A stretch of DNA of 64,000 nt from Methylohalomonas sp034521715 (GTDB lineage: Bacteria > Pseudomonadota > Gammaproteobacteria > Methylohalomonadales > Methylohalomonadaceae): the NCBI GenBank assembly GCA_034521715.1, contig JAXHLY010000006.1:19899-83898 (forward strand), in the 5' to 3' direction. Positions 7,363-15,702 of the stretch are shown here, one piece after another (within the stretch, counting starts at the first letter, position 1; every line of letters begins with the position of its first letter). Position numbers and translations under genes: made by a program. The notes beneath the pieces are model-generated. The model had not been told where the DNA came from. It searched no databases and saw nothing but the letters and a program-made list of their open reading frames with translations.

Positions 7363-9849
7363 TCAGGCCTGGCTGGCCCGCGGCAGTGAGTTATCGGACT
7401 GTGACCGGGACTCCTCCGGTTCCGCCAGTGCATGCTTGATGACATCATCGACATTCTCAAGCCAGATAAATTCCACCTGCTTGCGTGCGCTCTCGGGGAT
7501 GTCGTCGTAATCGCGCTCATTGCGTTTCGGTAGCAGCACGGTCTTGATGCCCGCACGCGCCGCGGCGACAACCTTCTCCTTGATACCGCCGACCGGCAAT
7601 ACCAATCCACGCAGACTGATTTCGCCGGTCATGGCAACATCATGACGCACGGTTCTGCCGGTAACCAGCGACACCAGTGCAGTAACCATGGCGACACCGG
7701 CACTGGGCCCGTCCTTTGGTATCGCACCTGCGGGCACGTGCACATGAATATCACTGTTCTCGAAATAACCGGACTCGATGCCGAGCGTGTCCGCGCGTGA
7801 TTTGACCAGGCTGAGTGCCGCCTGGGCACTTTCCTTCATGACGTCACCGAGCTGGCCGGTGAGGATCAGGTTGCCCTTGCCGGGCACCCGGCTGGCCTCG
7901 ATAAAAAGAATATCGCCGCCGGTCGGGGTCCAGGCGAGACCGGTCGCCACACCCGGCATGCAGGTGCGCATGGCAACCTCGCTTTCGTATTTCGGCGGCC
8001 CGAGAATGTCCTTGAGATCATCCGCATTGATGGACACGTGTTCGGCCTTGCCCTCGGCAATCGTGACCGCGGCATTGCGGAGAACAGAGCCGATCTCGCG
8101 TTCCAGGTTACGGCAGCCGGCCTCACGCGTGTAATCGCTGATCAGGTGTTCCAGTGCTTTATCGCTGATCTGCGCCTGATCTTCAGTAAGGCCGTTCTGC
8201 TTGAGCTGGCGTTGAATAAGATAACGCTTGGCTATCTCGAATTTTTCTTCCGGCGTATAGCCCGGAAGTTGAATGATCTCCATTCGGTCGCGCAATGGCC
8301 CCGGTATGCTGTCGAGTACATTGGCGGTGCCAATGAACATTACCTTGCTGAGATCAAACGCCACGCCCAGATAGTTATCCTGGAAAGTCGAATTCTGTTC
8401 CGGGTCGAGCACTTCCAGCAGCGCCGATGACGGATCACCATGGAAACTGGCACCGAGCTTGTCCATTTCATCCAGCATGAACACCGGATTGCCGGTGCCG
8501 GCCTTGCGGATGCTCTGAATAATCTTGCCGGGCATGGCACCGACGTAGGTGCGGCGGTGACCACGGATCTCGGCTTCGTCATGCACACCACCGAGCGAGG
8601 CACGCACGAATTCAAGCCCGATTGCACGGGCAATGCTCTGGCCCAGCGAAGTCTTGCCGACACCGGGCGGACCGACGAAACACAGTATCGGACTGCGGCC
8701 TTCCGGATTCAGCTTGCGCACGGCCAGGTACTCAAGGATACGCTTCTTGATCTTCTCCAGGCCGTAATGATCCTCATCAAGGATGCGGCGCGCCGTCTCG
8801 ATATCGATGGTCTCTTCACTGCGCCTGGACCACGGCAATGCAATCAGGGTATCAAGGTAGGTCCGCAGCATGGAGTATTCAGCCGATGCATCAGGCATTT
8901 TTTCGAGCCGCTTGAGTTCCTTGAGTGCATGCGTCCGGGCCTCTTCCGGCATGCCGGCTTCATCGATGGACTGGCGTAATTCTTCAATTTCCGCCTTGTC
9001 ATCTTCCTCGCCGAGTTCCTTCTGAATGGTACGCATCTGTTCACGCAGCATGAATTCACGCTGGCGTTCATCCATTGCTTCCTTGGTCTGCTCATCGATC
9101 TTGTGCGACAGTCGCAGCACCTCGATACGATGGCTGAGTAATTCGATCACCTTGTCAAGGCGTTCCTTGATATCCAGGGTCTCGATCAGATCCTGCTTTT
9201 CCTCGGGTTTGATATCGATAAAGCTCGCCACCATATCGGCAAGGCCGCCCGGCGAAGTCATGTTCTGAATGGCATTGGAAAATTCGGCCGGCGCTTGCGG
9301 CAGCAGATCCAGGCCCTCGAACGCCAGTGACTTGAGCCGGTGTTCGCGGGCCTCGACGTCGGTCGTATCCGCTTCCTTTTCCTTGATCAGATCGACACGC
9401 GACAGTAGAAACGGAAAGCCGTCGAGATATTCCAGCGTACGGAAACGGCGCTCACCCTGGCAGATGATGTGATAACTGCCGTCATCGGTTTTGATATAGC
9501 GCAGTATCGACGCCATGGTGCCGTACCGGTACAGATCACCTGATCCGGGATTCTCGACACCAGCGTCCCGCTGCAGCACAAGACCGATCTTGCGCTTGTT
9601 GCGTATGGCCTCTTCCAGACCGGCAATCGAGCGCTCGCGACCGACCACGATCGGCAGAATCACGCCCGGAAACAGAACCGTATTCCGGACCGGGACAATG
9701 ATCAGCACATCTTCCGGGATCGCCGGCAGATGCGAATCGTCACTGTCGACAGACACGGCGGCAGTATTCTCCGGCTGCGCTGCCTGCTCCTGTTCAAGTG
9801 TCTGATTCTGTTCTGGTTCAGCCTGGTTCTTTTGCTCAGCCATGCACAT
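7363..9849 (-). CDS. lon: ATP-dependent protease Lon
   Basis: An 828-residue, uninterrupted Lon. The amino LON domain begins at about residue 45 (VLIIVPVRNTVLFPGVILPI) and a coiled-coil linker follows. The AAA+ module has Walker A GPPGVGKT near residue 390 and a Walker B-like VFMLDEMDKL. The peptidase domain carries the catalytic Ser in PKDGPSAG and Lys in GGIKEK. It degrades misfolded and regulatory proteins in the cytosol. The first 40 residues are Gln/Glu-rich and look disordered. Two in-frame ATGs at 9849 and 9843 are possible starts. It has 110 bases of upstream space after ttcA, so its own promoter is likely; I could not identify a heat-shock promoter there. Confidence 0.97.
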   Translation of the reverse strand: MCMAEQKNQAEPEQNQTLEQEQAAQPENTAAVSVDSDDSHLPAIPEDVLIIVPVRNTVLFPGVILPIVVGRERSIAGLEEAIRNKRKIGLVLQRDAGVENPGSGDLYRYGTMASILRYIKTDDGSYHIICQGERRFRTLEYLDGFPFLLSRVDLIKEKEADTTDVEAREHRLKSLAFEGLDLLPQAPAEFSNAIQNMTSPGGLADMVASFIDIKPEEKQDLIETLDIKERLDKVIELLSHRIEVLRLSHKIDEQTKEAMDERQREFMLREQMRTIQKELGEEDDKAEIEELRQSIDEAGMPEEARTHALKELKRLEKMPDASAEYSMLRTYLDTLIALPWSRRSEETIDIETARRILDEDHYGLEKIKKRILEYLAVRKLNPEGRSPILCFVGPPGVGKTSLGQSIARAIGLEFVRASLGGVHDEAEIRGHRRTYVGAMPGKIIQSIRKAGTGNPVFMLDEMDKLGASFHGDPSSALLEVLDPEQNSTFQDNYLGVAFDLSKVMFIGTANVLDSIPGPLRDRMEIIQLPGYTPEEKFEIAKRYLIQRQLKQNGLTEDQAQISDKALEHLISDYTREAGCRNLEREIGSVLRNAAVTIAEGKAEHVSINADDLKDILGPPKYESEVAMRTCMPGVATGLAWTPTGGDILFIEASRVPGKGNLILTGQLGDVMKESAQAALSLVKSRADTLGIESGYFENSDIHVHVPAGAIPKDGPSAGVAMVTALVSLVTGRTVRHDVAMTGEISLRGLVLPVGGIKEKVVAAARAGIKTVLLPKRNERDYDDIPESARKQVEFIWLENVDDVIKHALAEPEESRSQSDNSLPRASQA

Positions 9850-9959
9850 GGTCTCCGGCCCGGCTGGGCCAACTTAATAGTGCGGGGAAATTCTGTGTCT
9901 GAAAGAATATGGGTCCGGCGGGGCCGGTTTACAAGGGCGGAACAGGCCCGGCGCAGCGG

Positions 9960-10832
9960 TCAGTATTCGGCGGATTCGTCCTCGCACCGGGCCCGCGGAC
10001 TGCGCTTCGGATCGACCCAGCGACCCCGGCCGGCATCGCCGCCACCCAGACCGGCAAAATCGAACAGCTCCCGGTCGAGCATATGCGACGGCACAACATG
10101 CTGGAGGCTTGCGAGCAGTGTCTCGATACGACCCGGGTAGCGGTTTTCCCACTCGTTCAGCATCTGTTTCACCACCTGCCGCTGCATGTTGTCCTGTGAA
10201 CCGCACAGGGTGCAGGGGATGATGGGAAAATCGCGGGCGCCAGCATAGGCCTTGATGTCGTGTTCACGGCAGTAGGCCAGTGGCCGGATAACCATGTTAC
10301 GGCCGTCATCCGAGAGCAGCTTGGGTGGCATGGTCTTGATCCTGCCGCCATGGAACATGTTCAGAAACAGGGTCTCCAGCATGTCGTCGGCATGATGGCC
10401 CAGGGCGATACGCGTGAAACCATTTTCAGCCGCAAATGTATACAGCGCGCCGCGGCGCAGGCGCGAGCAGAGCCCGCACATGGTCTTGCCCTCCGGGATG
10501 ACCCGCTTGACCACGCTGTAGGTGTCCTGCTCGAGGATGTGGTAGGGAATGCCTAGACTGTCGAGATATTCGGGCAGGGCGTGCTCAGGAAAGCCCGGCT
10601 GCTTCTGGTCGAGATTGACAGCAGTCACCTCGAAACTGACCGGCGCGCTGCGCTGCAGGTGCAGAAGAATATCAAGCAGGGTATGCGAATCGGCACCACC
10701 CGACAGACACACCATTACCCGTTCGCCATCGCCGATCATATTGAAATCCTCGATCGCGCGGCCGACCTCGCGTCGCAGGCGCTTGTGCAACTTGTTGAAT
10801 TCGTAAGTGGCTTTACGGGCGGTTACGCTCAT
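9960..10832 (-). CDS. ttcA: tRNA 2-thiocytidine biosynthesis protein TtcA
   Basis: The 290-residue protein matches TtcA closely. It has a PP-loop region VCLSGGADSHTLL, the long conserved block VNLDQKQPGFPEHALPEYL, the Fe-S cysteine pairs CGLC (GKTMCGLCSRLRRG) and CTLC (IPCTLCGSQ), and RYPGRIETLLASLQHVVPSH. It thiolates cytidine 32 of certain tRNAs, using ATP and a 4Fe-4S cluster. One oddity is that the PP-loop reads SGGADS instead of the usual SGGKDS. The carboxy tail is short and Arg-rich. It precedes lon on the same strand. Confidence 0.94.
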   Translation of the reverse strand: MSVTARKATYEFNKLHKRLRREVGRAIEDFNMIGDGERVMVCLSGGADSHTLLDILLHLQRSAPVSFEVTAVNLDQKQPGFPEHALPEYLDSLGIPYHILEQDTYSVVKRVIPEGKTMCGLCSRLRRGALYTFAAENGFTRIALGHHADDMLETLFLNMFHGGRIKTMPPKLLSDDGRNMVIRPLAYCREHDIKAYAGARDFPIIPCTLCGSQDNMQRQVVKQMLNEWENRYPGRIETLLASLQHVVPSHMLDRELFDFAGLGGGDAGRGRWVDPKRSPRARCEDESAEY

Positions 10833-10866
10833 GGTCGCTTCTCATGATCATCGGCTTCGGGTGGCT

Positions 10867-11274
10867 TCACTGTCCTGTCCGGGACAGGGATAATGCATCG
10901 CGCAATGCCTCGCTGACGAGCAAAAAGGCCGGCTCCTCGAGCCGGCCGGGATGCGCCTCCAGCCAATCCGTCACGTTGTTGGTGACAGCCTTGAGCCCGA
11001 CCCTGTTCGGATCGATACAGAAAACCTTTTCCGCCTCCGGCATCATCTCCTGCAGACCGGAGATAGTCCGCACCAGACCGAACACGAATTCCATGCAGTA
11101 GGCGGTCGGTGCTTCCCCGCCCGCCTCGGGCTGACAGTTTTCCAGCAGCTCCGCACCGGTCAGCATCACTTCTTCATCCGGTGCCTGCTCGACGGACTGT
11201 GCCCCGAGCGGGAATGAGAGTATCAGACCGGCATTTACGCAGACAATCAGCCAGAAGTTCTTCGTCAGTTTCAT
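10867..11274 (-). CDS. Secreted Rap1a/Tai-like protein
   Basis: The 135-residue protein has a signal peptide (LIVCVNAGLILSFPLGAQS). Its mature domain has the Rap1a/Tai pattern: a GAELLENC block, a second Cys in YCMEFVFGLV, FCIDP, then a helical WLEAHPGRLEEPAFLLVSEAL. Founding members neutralise type VI secretion effectors in the periplasm, but most relatives are simply small periplasmic proteins of unknown role. No effector or type VI gene is visible nearby, so the immunity role is not claimed. It lies 34 bases upstream of ttcA on the same strand. Confidence 0.72.
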   Translation of the reverse strand: MKLTKNFWLIVCVNAGLILSFPLGAQSVEQAPDEEVMLTGAELLENCQPEAGGEAPTAYCMEFVFGLVRTISGLQEMMPEAEKVFCIDPNRVGLKAVTNNVTDWLEAHPGRLEEPAFLLVSEALRDALSLSRTGQ

Positions 11275-11294
11275 AAGGTGTGCGGATCCAATGG

Positions 11295-11763
11295 TCAGGA
11301 TGTGCCGGAATCGGCGTCCGGCGGTATACCCGGACTGCCATCGGCGAAATTCACGGTGCTGGAACGCAGGTGTAGATCGCGCTGCGGATAGGGGATTTCA
11401 ATATTATGCTCGTGAAATTTATCCCACACATGCAACAGAACTTCACTGCGCACATTGCCGGTAAGGTTGCATATAGGGGCCAGTCTTTCAGAATACGTTT
11501 TACCTCGCCGACTGCCTCGAGACACAAACGAATAGCCAGCCGTACATCAGATTTGTAATGTATACCGACAGGAACTTGCAGCCGGACGCGATTATAACTA
11601 TCGCCCCGTGCAATAGCAGTTCCCGCTCCCGCGCAGACTCGACATGACCGAGGTCCAGCCAGATGGCACCCTGCCTGTCTGTCAGCCATTTATCCAGTAA
11701 ATCGGTACTGCCCTGTTCCGGTGGACGTCCCGGCAGGCTCAACATACAGCGGATCCTTTCCAT
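11295..11763 (-). pseudogene. Composite remnant: CorA-type amino end joined to MscS-type carboxy end
   Basis: The first 50 or so codons (MERIRCMLSLPGRP, WLTDRQGAIWLDLGHVES) resemble the start of a CorA magnesium transporter. At about 11608 the similarity changes abruptly and, in a different frame, becomes the carboxy domain of an MscS channel (RVRLQVPVGIHYKSDVRLA, then EVLLHVWDKFHEHNIEIPYP QRDLHL after a further shift near 11480). Neither protein is complete, and no membrane segments of either survive. A deletion joining two neighbouring genes followed by decay is the simplest reading; assembly error is possible. Confidence 0.6.
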
Positions 11764-11783
11764 GCACTATCACCTTCTGCCGT

Positions 11784-11963
11784 TCAGGCCAGGGCGATCA
11801 ATGCCATGACGAACAGCACGACGATACCCAGCGGAATAAGCACCCCCGGCCAGTCCTTTTCCGCCTCCCTGGATTGCTCCATGGTGCGCTTGATGCCCGG
11901 CCACAAAAACATTATCAGCAGCAGGCAGCCCACACCCAGCAGCAATTGTTCCCATACGGCCAT
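11784..11963 (-). CDS. 59-residue membrane protein
   Basis: A short reading frame encodes MAVWEQLLLGVGCLLLIMFL, a polar loop (KRTMEQSREAEKDW) and a second hydrophobic helix (GVLIPLGIVVLFVMALIALA), so it is a two-helix inner-membrane hairpin with the loop probably cytoplasmic. AAGGG lies about 6 bases before the ATG. It is the first gene upstream of the CorA/MscS remnant, 20 bases away. No family is recognised, but the clean codon structure, ribosome site and topology make it credible. Confidence 0.7.
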   Translation of the reverse strand: MAVWEQLLLGVGCLLLIMFLWPGIKRTMEQSREAEKDWPGVLIPLGIVVLFVMALIALA

Positions 11964-11980
11964 TGCAGCCCTTCCCGGTT

Positions 11981-12197
11981 AGGGAAGCTCTGAATAATCC
12001 CCACATGTCATTTCGACCCTTGTCCCGAACGAACGTGAGGGAACAGGGAGAAATCCCTGTCTCGACCGCAGGGAGAGATCTTTCCATAAAGGTCCCTCGT
12101 TGCACTCGGGACGCCTTCGAAGGTCCCTCGCTGTGCTCGGGACACCTTCGGTGATTTCTCGCTGCGCTCGAAATGACAAATTATTCAGAGCCTCCTT
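11981..12197. repeat. Dispersed repeat, copy A (MITE-like)
   Basis: Ends are inverted: AGGGAAGCTCTGAATAAT on the left and ATTATTCAGAGCCTCCTTA on the right. Inside are nested inverted segments (CATTTCGA near the left end against TCGAAATG near the right end) and two tandem runs of a TCCCTCG...CTCGGGAC motif. There is no coding sequence. A near-identical copy lies at 21989-22183. Confidence 0.85.
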
Positions 12198-12339
12198 AGA
12201 TGTGTGATCCTGATTCGGCCACAATGATGACCCTTATCAATCAGTCTCTCAAGCTTGGGCCCGGGGCCGGCAGGCGGCTGCAGCGCAGGAATCCGAACGG
12301 ACAGAGCCATTTCTGGCCGGACTAGAATGACGGGCCGAT

Positions 12340-12363
12340 AAAAAACCCCGCCGGGGCGGGGTT
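12340..12363 (-). terminator. Rho-independent terminator after cold-shock gene
   Basis: Read on the minus strand, AACCCCGCC and GGCGGGGTT flank a tiny loop and run into TTTTTT. It is 50 bases beyond the cold-shock stop codon. The A run on the other side could let it work in both directions. Confidence 0.88.
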
Positions 12364-12412
12364 CCTGAATATGTGTCTTGTTAATTATTATTATGTGTGA
12401 TGTTTTGGATGA

Positions 12413-12619
12413 TTACTCCTGAACAACAACTTCGGTCGCATGCGAACCCTTGGGACCTTGTTCAGACTCGTAGGTCACGGCCTGGCCTTCGTTCAGTGTG
12501 CGATACCCTTCCGCCTTGATGGCCGAGTAATGCACGAAGACATCATCTCCCCCTCCCTCGGGCTCGATGAAACCGTATCCCTTGGCCGCATTAAACCACT
12601 TCACAGTACCCCTACTCAT
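12413..12619 (-). CDS. Cold-shock domain protein (CspA family)
   Basis: This 68-residue OB-fold RNA chaperone shows both RNA-binding motifs, KGYGFIEPEGG (RNP1-like) and DVFVHYSAI (RNP2-like), after the usual TVKWFNAAKGYG opening. It binds single-stranded RNA and DNA and melts secondary structure. It is monocistronic, with a strong terminator behind it and about 200 bases of untranslated or promoter sequence ahead. Temperature control cannot be judged from sequence alone. Confidence 0.95.
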   Translation of the reverse strand: MSRGTVKWFNAAKGYGFIEPEGGGDDVFVHYSAIKAEGYRTLNEGQAVTYESEQGPKGSHATEVVVQE

Positions 12620-12827
12620 TACACATATCTCCCACTTAACTTATTTTTACTGATTTCCCCAAATGCAGATGCTTCAAGAGACCAGGATGGCGGGAACGAC
12701 TACTTATCCCGGCAAATACCCGTTATCACAGCTGCATGCGACAAGCATAGACCAATCATTTGCTCAAGGCCACACGCGGAGAGGGGGAATTATCGCCCGG
12801 GCACTGTTCAGGGCGGCTGTACGAAGC

Positions 12828-13145
12828 TCAGTCAACAATACTGTCGGCGGGATCGGTCTTGCGTTCGACGACGATCGTATCGCGATAATAATCCGGATGC
12901 AGTGGCACCCGCATTTTCAGCGCCGCCTTCTCTCCGCCGAAGCCATCCGGATAAATCACCACGTTGGCCGGGTCAACGCTGCGATCATTAAGCTTCATGG
13001 TGCCGTCATTATAGACGTAGAGAACGTCGGCAATGACGGCTGAACCCTGTCTGGCCGGCTGCATACTACAGGCGCCGGCGGCCAATAGCAGTACACCACA
13101 TGTCACTATCGACAGCAGCCTTGCCACCGGTATTATACGCTTCAT
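12828..13145 (-). CDS. Small predicted lipoprotein
   Basis: The 105-residue protein has a hydrophobic leader ending in LLLAAGACSM, a loose lipobox with Cys as the likely lipid acceptor, followed by a small beta-rich domain (ADVLYVYNDGTMKLND, VVIYPDGFGGEKAALKM). No named family is recognised. It stands alone, divergent from the MFS transporter. The amino-terminal Cys and short soluble domain suggest an envelope-anchored accessory protein; function is unknown. Confidence 0.65.
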   Translation of the reverse strand: MKRIIPVARLLSIVTCGVLLLAAGACSMQPARQGSAVIADVLYVYNDGTMKLNDRSVDPANVVIYPDGFGGEKAALKMRVPLHPDYYRDTIVVERKTDPADSIVD

Positions 13146-13272
13146 CGAGTCTCTCTAGGGCAGTCGACACTGGTTTAAGTATAAACAAAAATTCGCGCTC
13201 TACTTGCCTGATTTATTGATAATTCTCACAAAAGCCGCGGCTTTCGACCAGGCATATAACCGATCCGGTCTC

Positions 13273-14583
13273 ATGAATATGCGCCAGCCACTGGACTCCC
13301 TTTACGATTACCTGGCCAATGAAGAAGACGCCCGCGTCTGCCGTGATATTTCCGATACGGCATGCACTGCCGTCCCCCGTAATTTTTTCCTGATTATTGT
13401 CGCCAATACACTCAGCAAACTGGGGGATGCACTCAGCAATCCGAAAACCGTACTCGCATGGCTGCTCGAATACCTGCATGCACCACTGTATCTGATCGGG
13501 CTGCTGGTGCCGATACGCGAATCCGGCTCCCTGATTCCGCAACTGGCGATTGCCAGCTATATCCGCCACCTGGCTATCCGCAAGTGGGCCTGGATCGGGG
13601 GCAGCATCATCCAGGCAGCCAGCATCATGGCCACAGGCCTCGTCGCCCTGCATCTGCAAGGCGCCACGGCCGGCTGGGCTGTCATCGGACTGTTGGTGTT
13701 CTTCAGTCTCGGCCGCGGTATCTGCTCGGTCGCGTTCAAGGACGTACTCGGTAAAACCATCCCCAAGACCCGGCGCGGCCTGTTGAGCGGTTACAGCGCC
13801 AGCCTTGCCGGCTACCTCGGCATGGCCATCGGCCTGGCATTCCTCGTTTTCGGGCACGAGGCGGCCGGCGGCCCCTTTTATGGCTGGCTGCTGCTGTGTA
13901 CCGGCGCCAGCTGGCTGGTGGCAGCCGCGGTGTACGCCGCCGTGGAGGAAGAACCCGGCGAGACCGGCGGCGGCGGTAATGCACTGGCCGAGGCCCTGCA
14001 GCGCATGGGCCTGCTGGCAGCGGATCGCGACTTTCGGCGCTTCGTTATCACCCGCGCACTACTGCTGTGCTCGGCACTGACAGCACCGTACTACGTCGTG
14101 CTGGCCCAGGACACACATGCGGGCGAACTGTTCCTGCTCGGCCTGTTCATTCTCGCCAACGGCCTGGCCAGCAGTATCAGTGCACCCGTATGGGGCCGGC
14201 TGTCGGACCGCTCCAGCAAGTCGGTCATGATCATGGCGGCGCTGATGACCGCCGCACTCGGTATCGCCACCTTTATAATCGCCAGCTGGATACCGGGACT
14301 GCATGAAAACCGCTGGACCTACCCGCTGTTGTTCATGCTGCTGGGTATCGCCCACAGCGGCGTGCGACTGGGCCGCAAGACCTATATTGTCGATCTAGCC
14401 GGCGGCAACAGGCGCACGGACTACGTCGCGGTCAGCAACACCGTTATCGGCGTGGTATTGCTGGTCATGGGCGGCGTCGGCGCGGCGGCATCGGGTACCT
14501 CGGCGGCAGGTGTTATCCTGCTGTTTTCGATCCTCGGCCTGCTCGGCGCGGTGATCGGGCGCGGCCTGCCCGAGGTCGAATAG
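13273..14583 (+). CDS. Major facilitator superfamily transporter
   Basis: About 436 residues with roughly 12 hydrophobic helices in two halves separated by a polar loop around residues 215-235 (EEEPGETGGGG). The MFS motif-A-like segment WGRLSDRSSKSVM sits between helices of the second half. A soluble amino extension (MNMRQPLDSLYDYLANEEDA) precedes the first helix. The substrate cannot be told. The frame opens at 13204, but ATG 13273 or 13279 gives a more normal start; none has a strong ribosome site. It has no partner gene downstream on its strand. Confidence 0.8.
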   Translation: MNMRQPLDSLYDYLANEEDARVCRDISDTACTAVPRNFFLIIVANTLSKLGDALSNPKTVLAWLLEYLHAPLYLIGLLVPIRESGSLIPQLAIASYIRHLAIRKWAWIGGSIIQAASIMATGLVALHLQGATAGWAVIGLLVFFSLGRGICSVAFKDVLGKTIPKTRRGLLSGYSASLAGYLGMAIGLAFLVFGHEAAGGPFYGWLLLCTGASWLVAAAVYAAVEEEPGETGGGGNALAEALQRMGLLAADRDFRRFVITRALLLCSALTAPYYVVLAQDTHAGELFLLGLFILANGLASSISAPVWGRLSDRSSKSVMIMAALMTAALGIATFIIASWIPGLHENRWTYPLLFMLLGIAHSGVRLGRKTYIVDLAGGNRRTDYVAVSNTVIGVVLLVMGGVGAAASGTSAAGVILLFSILGLLGAVIGRGLPEVE

Positions 14584-14598
14584 AACAGCCAGGCCGGT

Positions 14599-15321
14599 TC
14601 AGGCGAGCATCAGGGCCGTCACCACGGTGGCCAGCAGATTGACCAGCATGTGCATGCCCAGCGGGACCAGCAGCGAATCCGTGTGCCAGCGCGCCAGGCC
14701 GAGCAGAATGCCGAACAGGAACACCCAGCTCATATCGTAGAAGTCATACTGCAGGTGAATACCGGCCCAGATGAAGGCCGGCAGTAACAATACCAGGCCG
14801 CCGTGCATGCGCGACAACTGCAGTCCGTTCTGCAGGAAGCCGCGAAACAGGACCTCCTCGAACACCGGCGCCGCCACGATCAGTGCCAGCCAAAGCAGTA
14901 CCGGAACACCGGCCGTCTCGTAAGCCGTCACCATGAACTCGGGCACCACCGGGCGCTGCATCCAATAGCCGATGCCCTCGGAAGTGACGATGAATAGTAT
15001 AAGGATGCCCAGCCACATCAGGGCGTCACGCACCCGTGCCGGTTTCAGTCCCAGGTAGTCGGCGACCGGCAGGCCGCCGCGCAGCCGCACCAGCGAAACA
15101 ATAAGTGCACAGCAGACGGCGGCATTGACCAGTGTACTGACGGCGAGAAACAGGCCGTTGTTGCCGAGCTGATTCGGCCGGATGCGGGCCTCGCCCCAGC
15201 CGTAACGCATGAACAGGATCGCGATGCCGATCGTCAGCAGATTGAATACCAGCCAGATCAGCGCCGTGAACACCAGGCTGGTCAAGGGCCCCCACACCGG
15301 TGGCCGTACTGTCACCGGCAA
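14599..15321 (-). CDS. CPBP-family intramembrane glutamic endopeptidase
   Basis: The 240-residue membrane protein has the CPBP (Abi/Rce1-like) motifs: EEVLFRGFLQ with the catalytic Glu pair and Arg at about residue 155, an IWAGIHL His motif, and a final conserved GMHMLVN motif. About seven hydrophobic helices are visible. Relatives cleave prenylated proteins, mature bacteriocins or give self-immunity; the substrate here is unknown. Its start overlaps the end of a 71-residue gene by 10 bases, suggesting translational coupling. Confidence 0.88.
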   Translation of the reverse strand: MPVTVRPPVWGPLTSLVFTALIWLVFNLLTIGIAILFMRYGWGEARIRPNQLGNNGLFLAVSTLVNAAVCCALIVSLVRLRGGLPVADYLGLKPARVRDALMWLGILILFIVTSEGIGYWMQRPVVPEFMVTAYETAGVPVLLWLALIVAAPVFEEVLFRGFLQNGLQLSRMHGGLVLLLPAFIWAGIHLQYDFYDMSWVFLFGILLGLARWHTDSLLVPLGMHMLVNLLATVVTALMLA

Positions 15322-15527
15322 TCCCCAGGGACAATCTTTATGCCGGACAGACCCGGTCTGTCGGCCAACAGAATATAGTTCAGCGTACCGTGGAGGGAGT
15401 TGAAAAACGCCCCGCAGTCACGCCTGTATTCGCTGTCGGGGATGTCCGCACACACTGCATGGATTCTGTCATTCATCCAGCGATTGTACTGTGCCGCGGT
15501 GGTGAAACAGCCACCCCGCTGCATCAT
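15312..15527 (-). CDS. Hypothetical 71-residue protein coupled to CPBP protease
   Basis: A small soluble protein with four Cys residues (RGGCFTT, AVCADIP, RRDCGAFF and GDCR) and no membrane segment or signal peptide. It overlaps the start of the CPBP protease by 10 bases, which supports real translation. I recognise no family. The Cys spacing could allow disulfides or metal binding. It is transcribed away from the palindromic promoter in front of the MarR gene, about 140 bases upstream. Confidence 0.5.
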   Translation of the reverse strand: MMQRGGCFTTAAQYNRWMNDRIHAVCADIPDSEYRRDCGAFFNSLHGTLNYILLADRPGLSGIKIVPGDCR

Positions 15528-15666
15528 GATTGTATCCCGTCCCGGAACCCGTCTAATCAGTTACGACCCTAAATATTCGGGTCCCTGTGCCCGGAAAATG
15601 CCTTCCCACAACAGACTGATTCATTGGGTTATCTCCAATCTAATCCACAAGTTACGTTACCGGCAC

Positions 15667-15702
15667 TGGCGCAATTATATAGAACCCTATATAATTGCGC
15701 CA
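15667..15702 (+). promoter_or_regulatory. Perfect 16-bp inverted repeat overlapping marR promoter and start codon
   Basis: Left arm TGGCGCAATTATATAG (15667-15682), spacer AACC, and right arm CTATATAATTGCGCCA (15687-15702) are exact reverse complements. The right arm contains a consensus -10 box TATAAT at 15690-15695. The A of the marR ATG is the last base of the arm. With a start point 6-8 bases after the -10 box, the message would be nearly leaderless, and indeed no ribosome binding site is present. By symmetry the left arm holds a TATAAT on the minus strand, so the site could also serve the divergent hypothetical/CPBP pair. It is a likely autoregulatory operator. Confidence 0.85.

Noticed and set aside
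9850..9959. Heat-shock (sigma-32) promoter before lon
   Set aside because: A CCCATATTC stretch is present on the minus strand, but no matching CTTGAAA box at the right distance.
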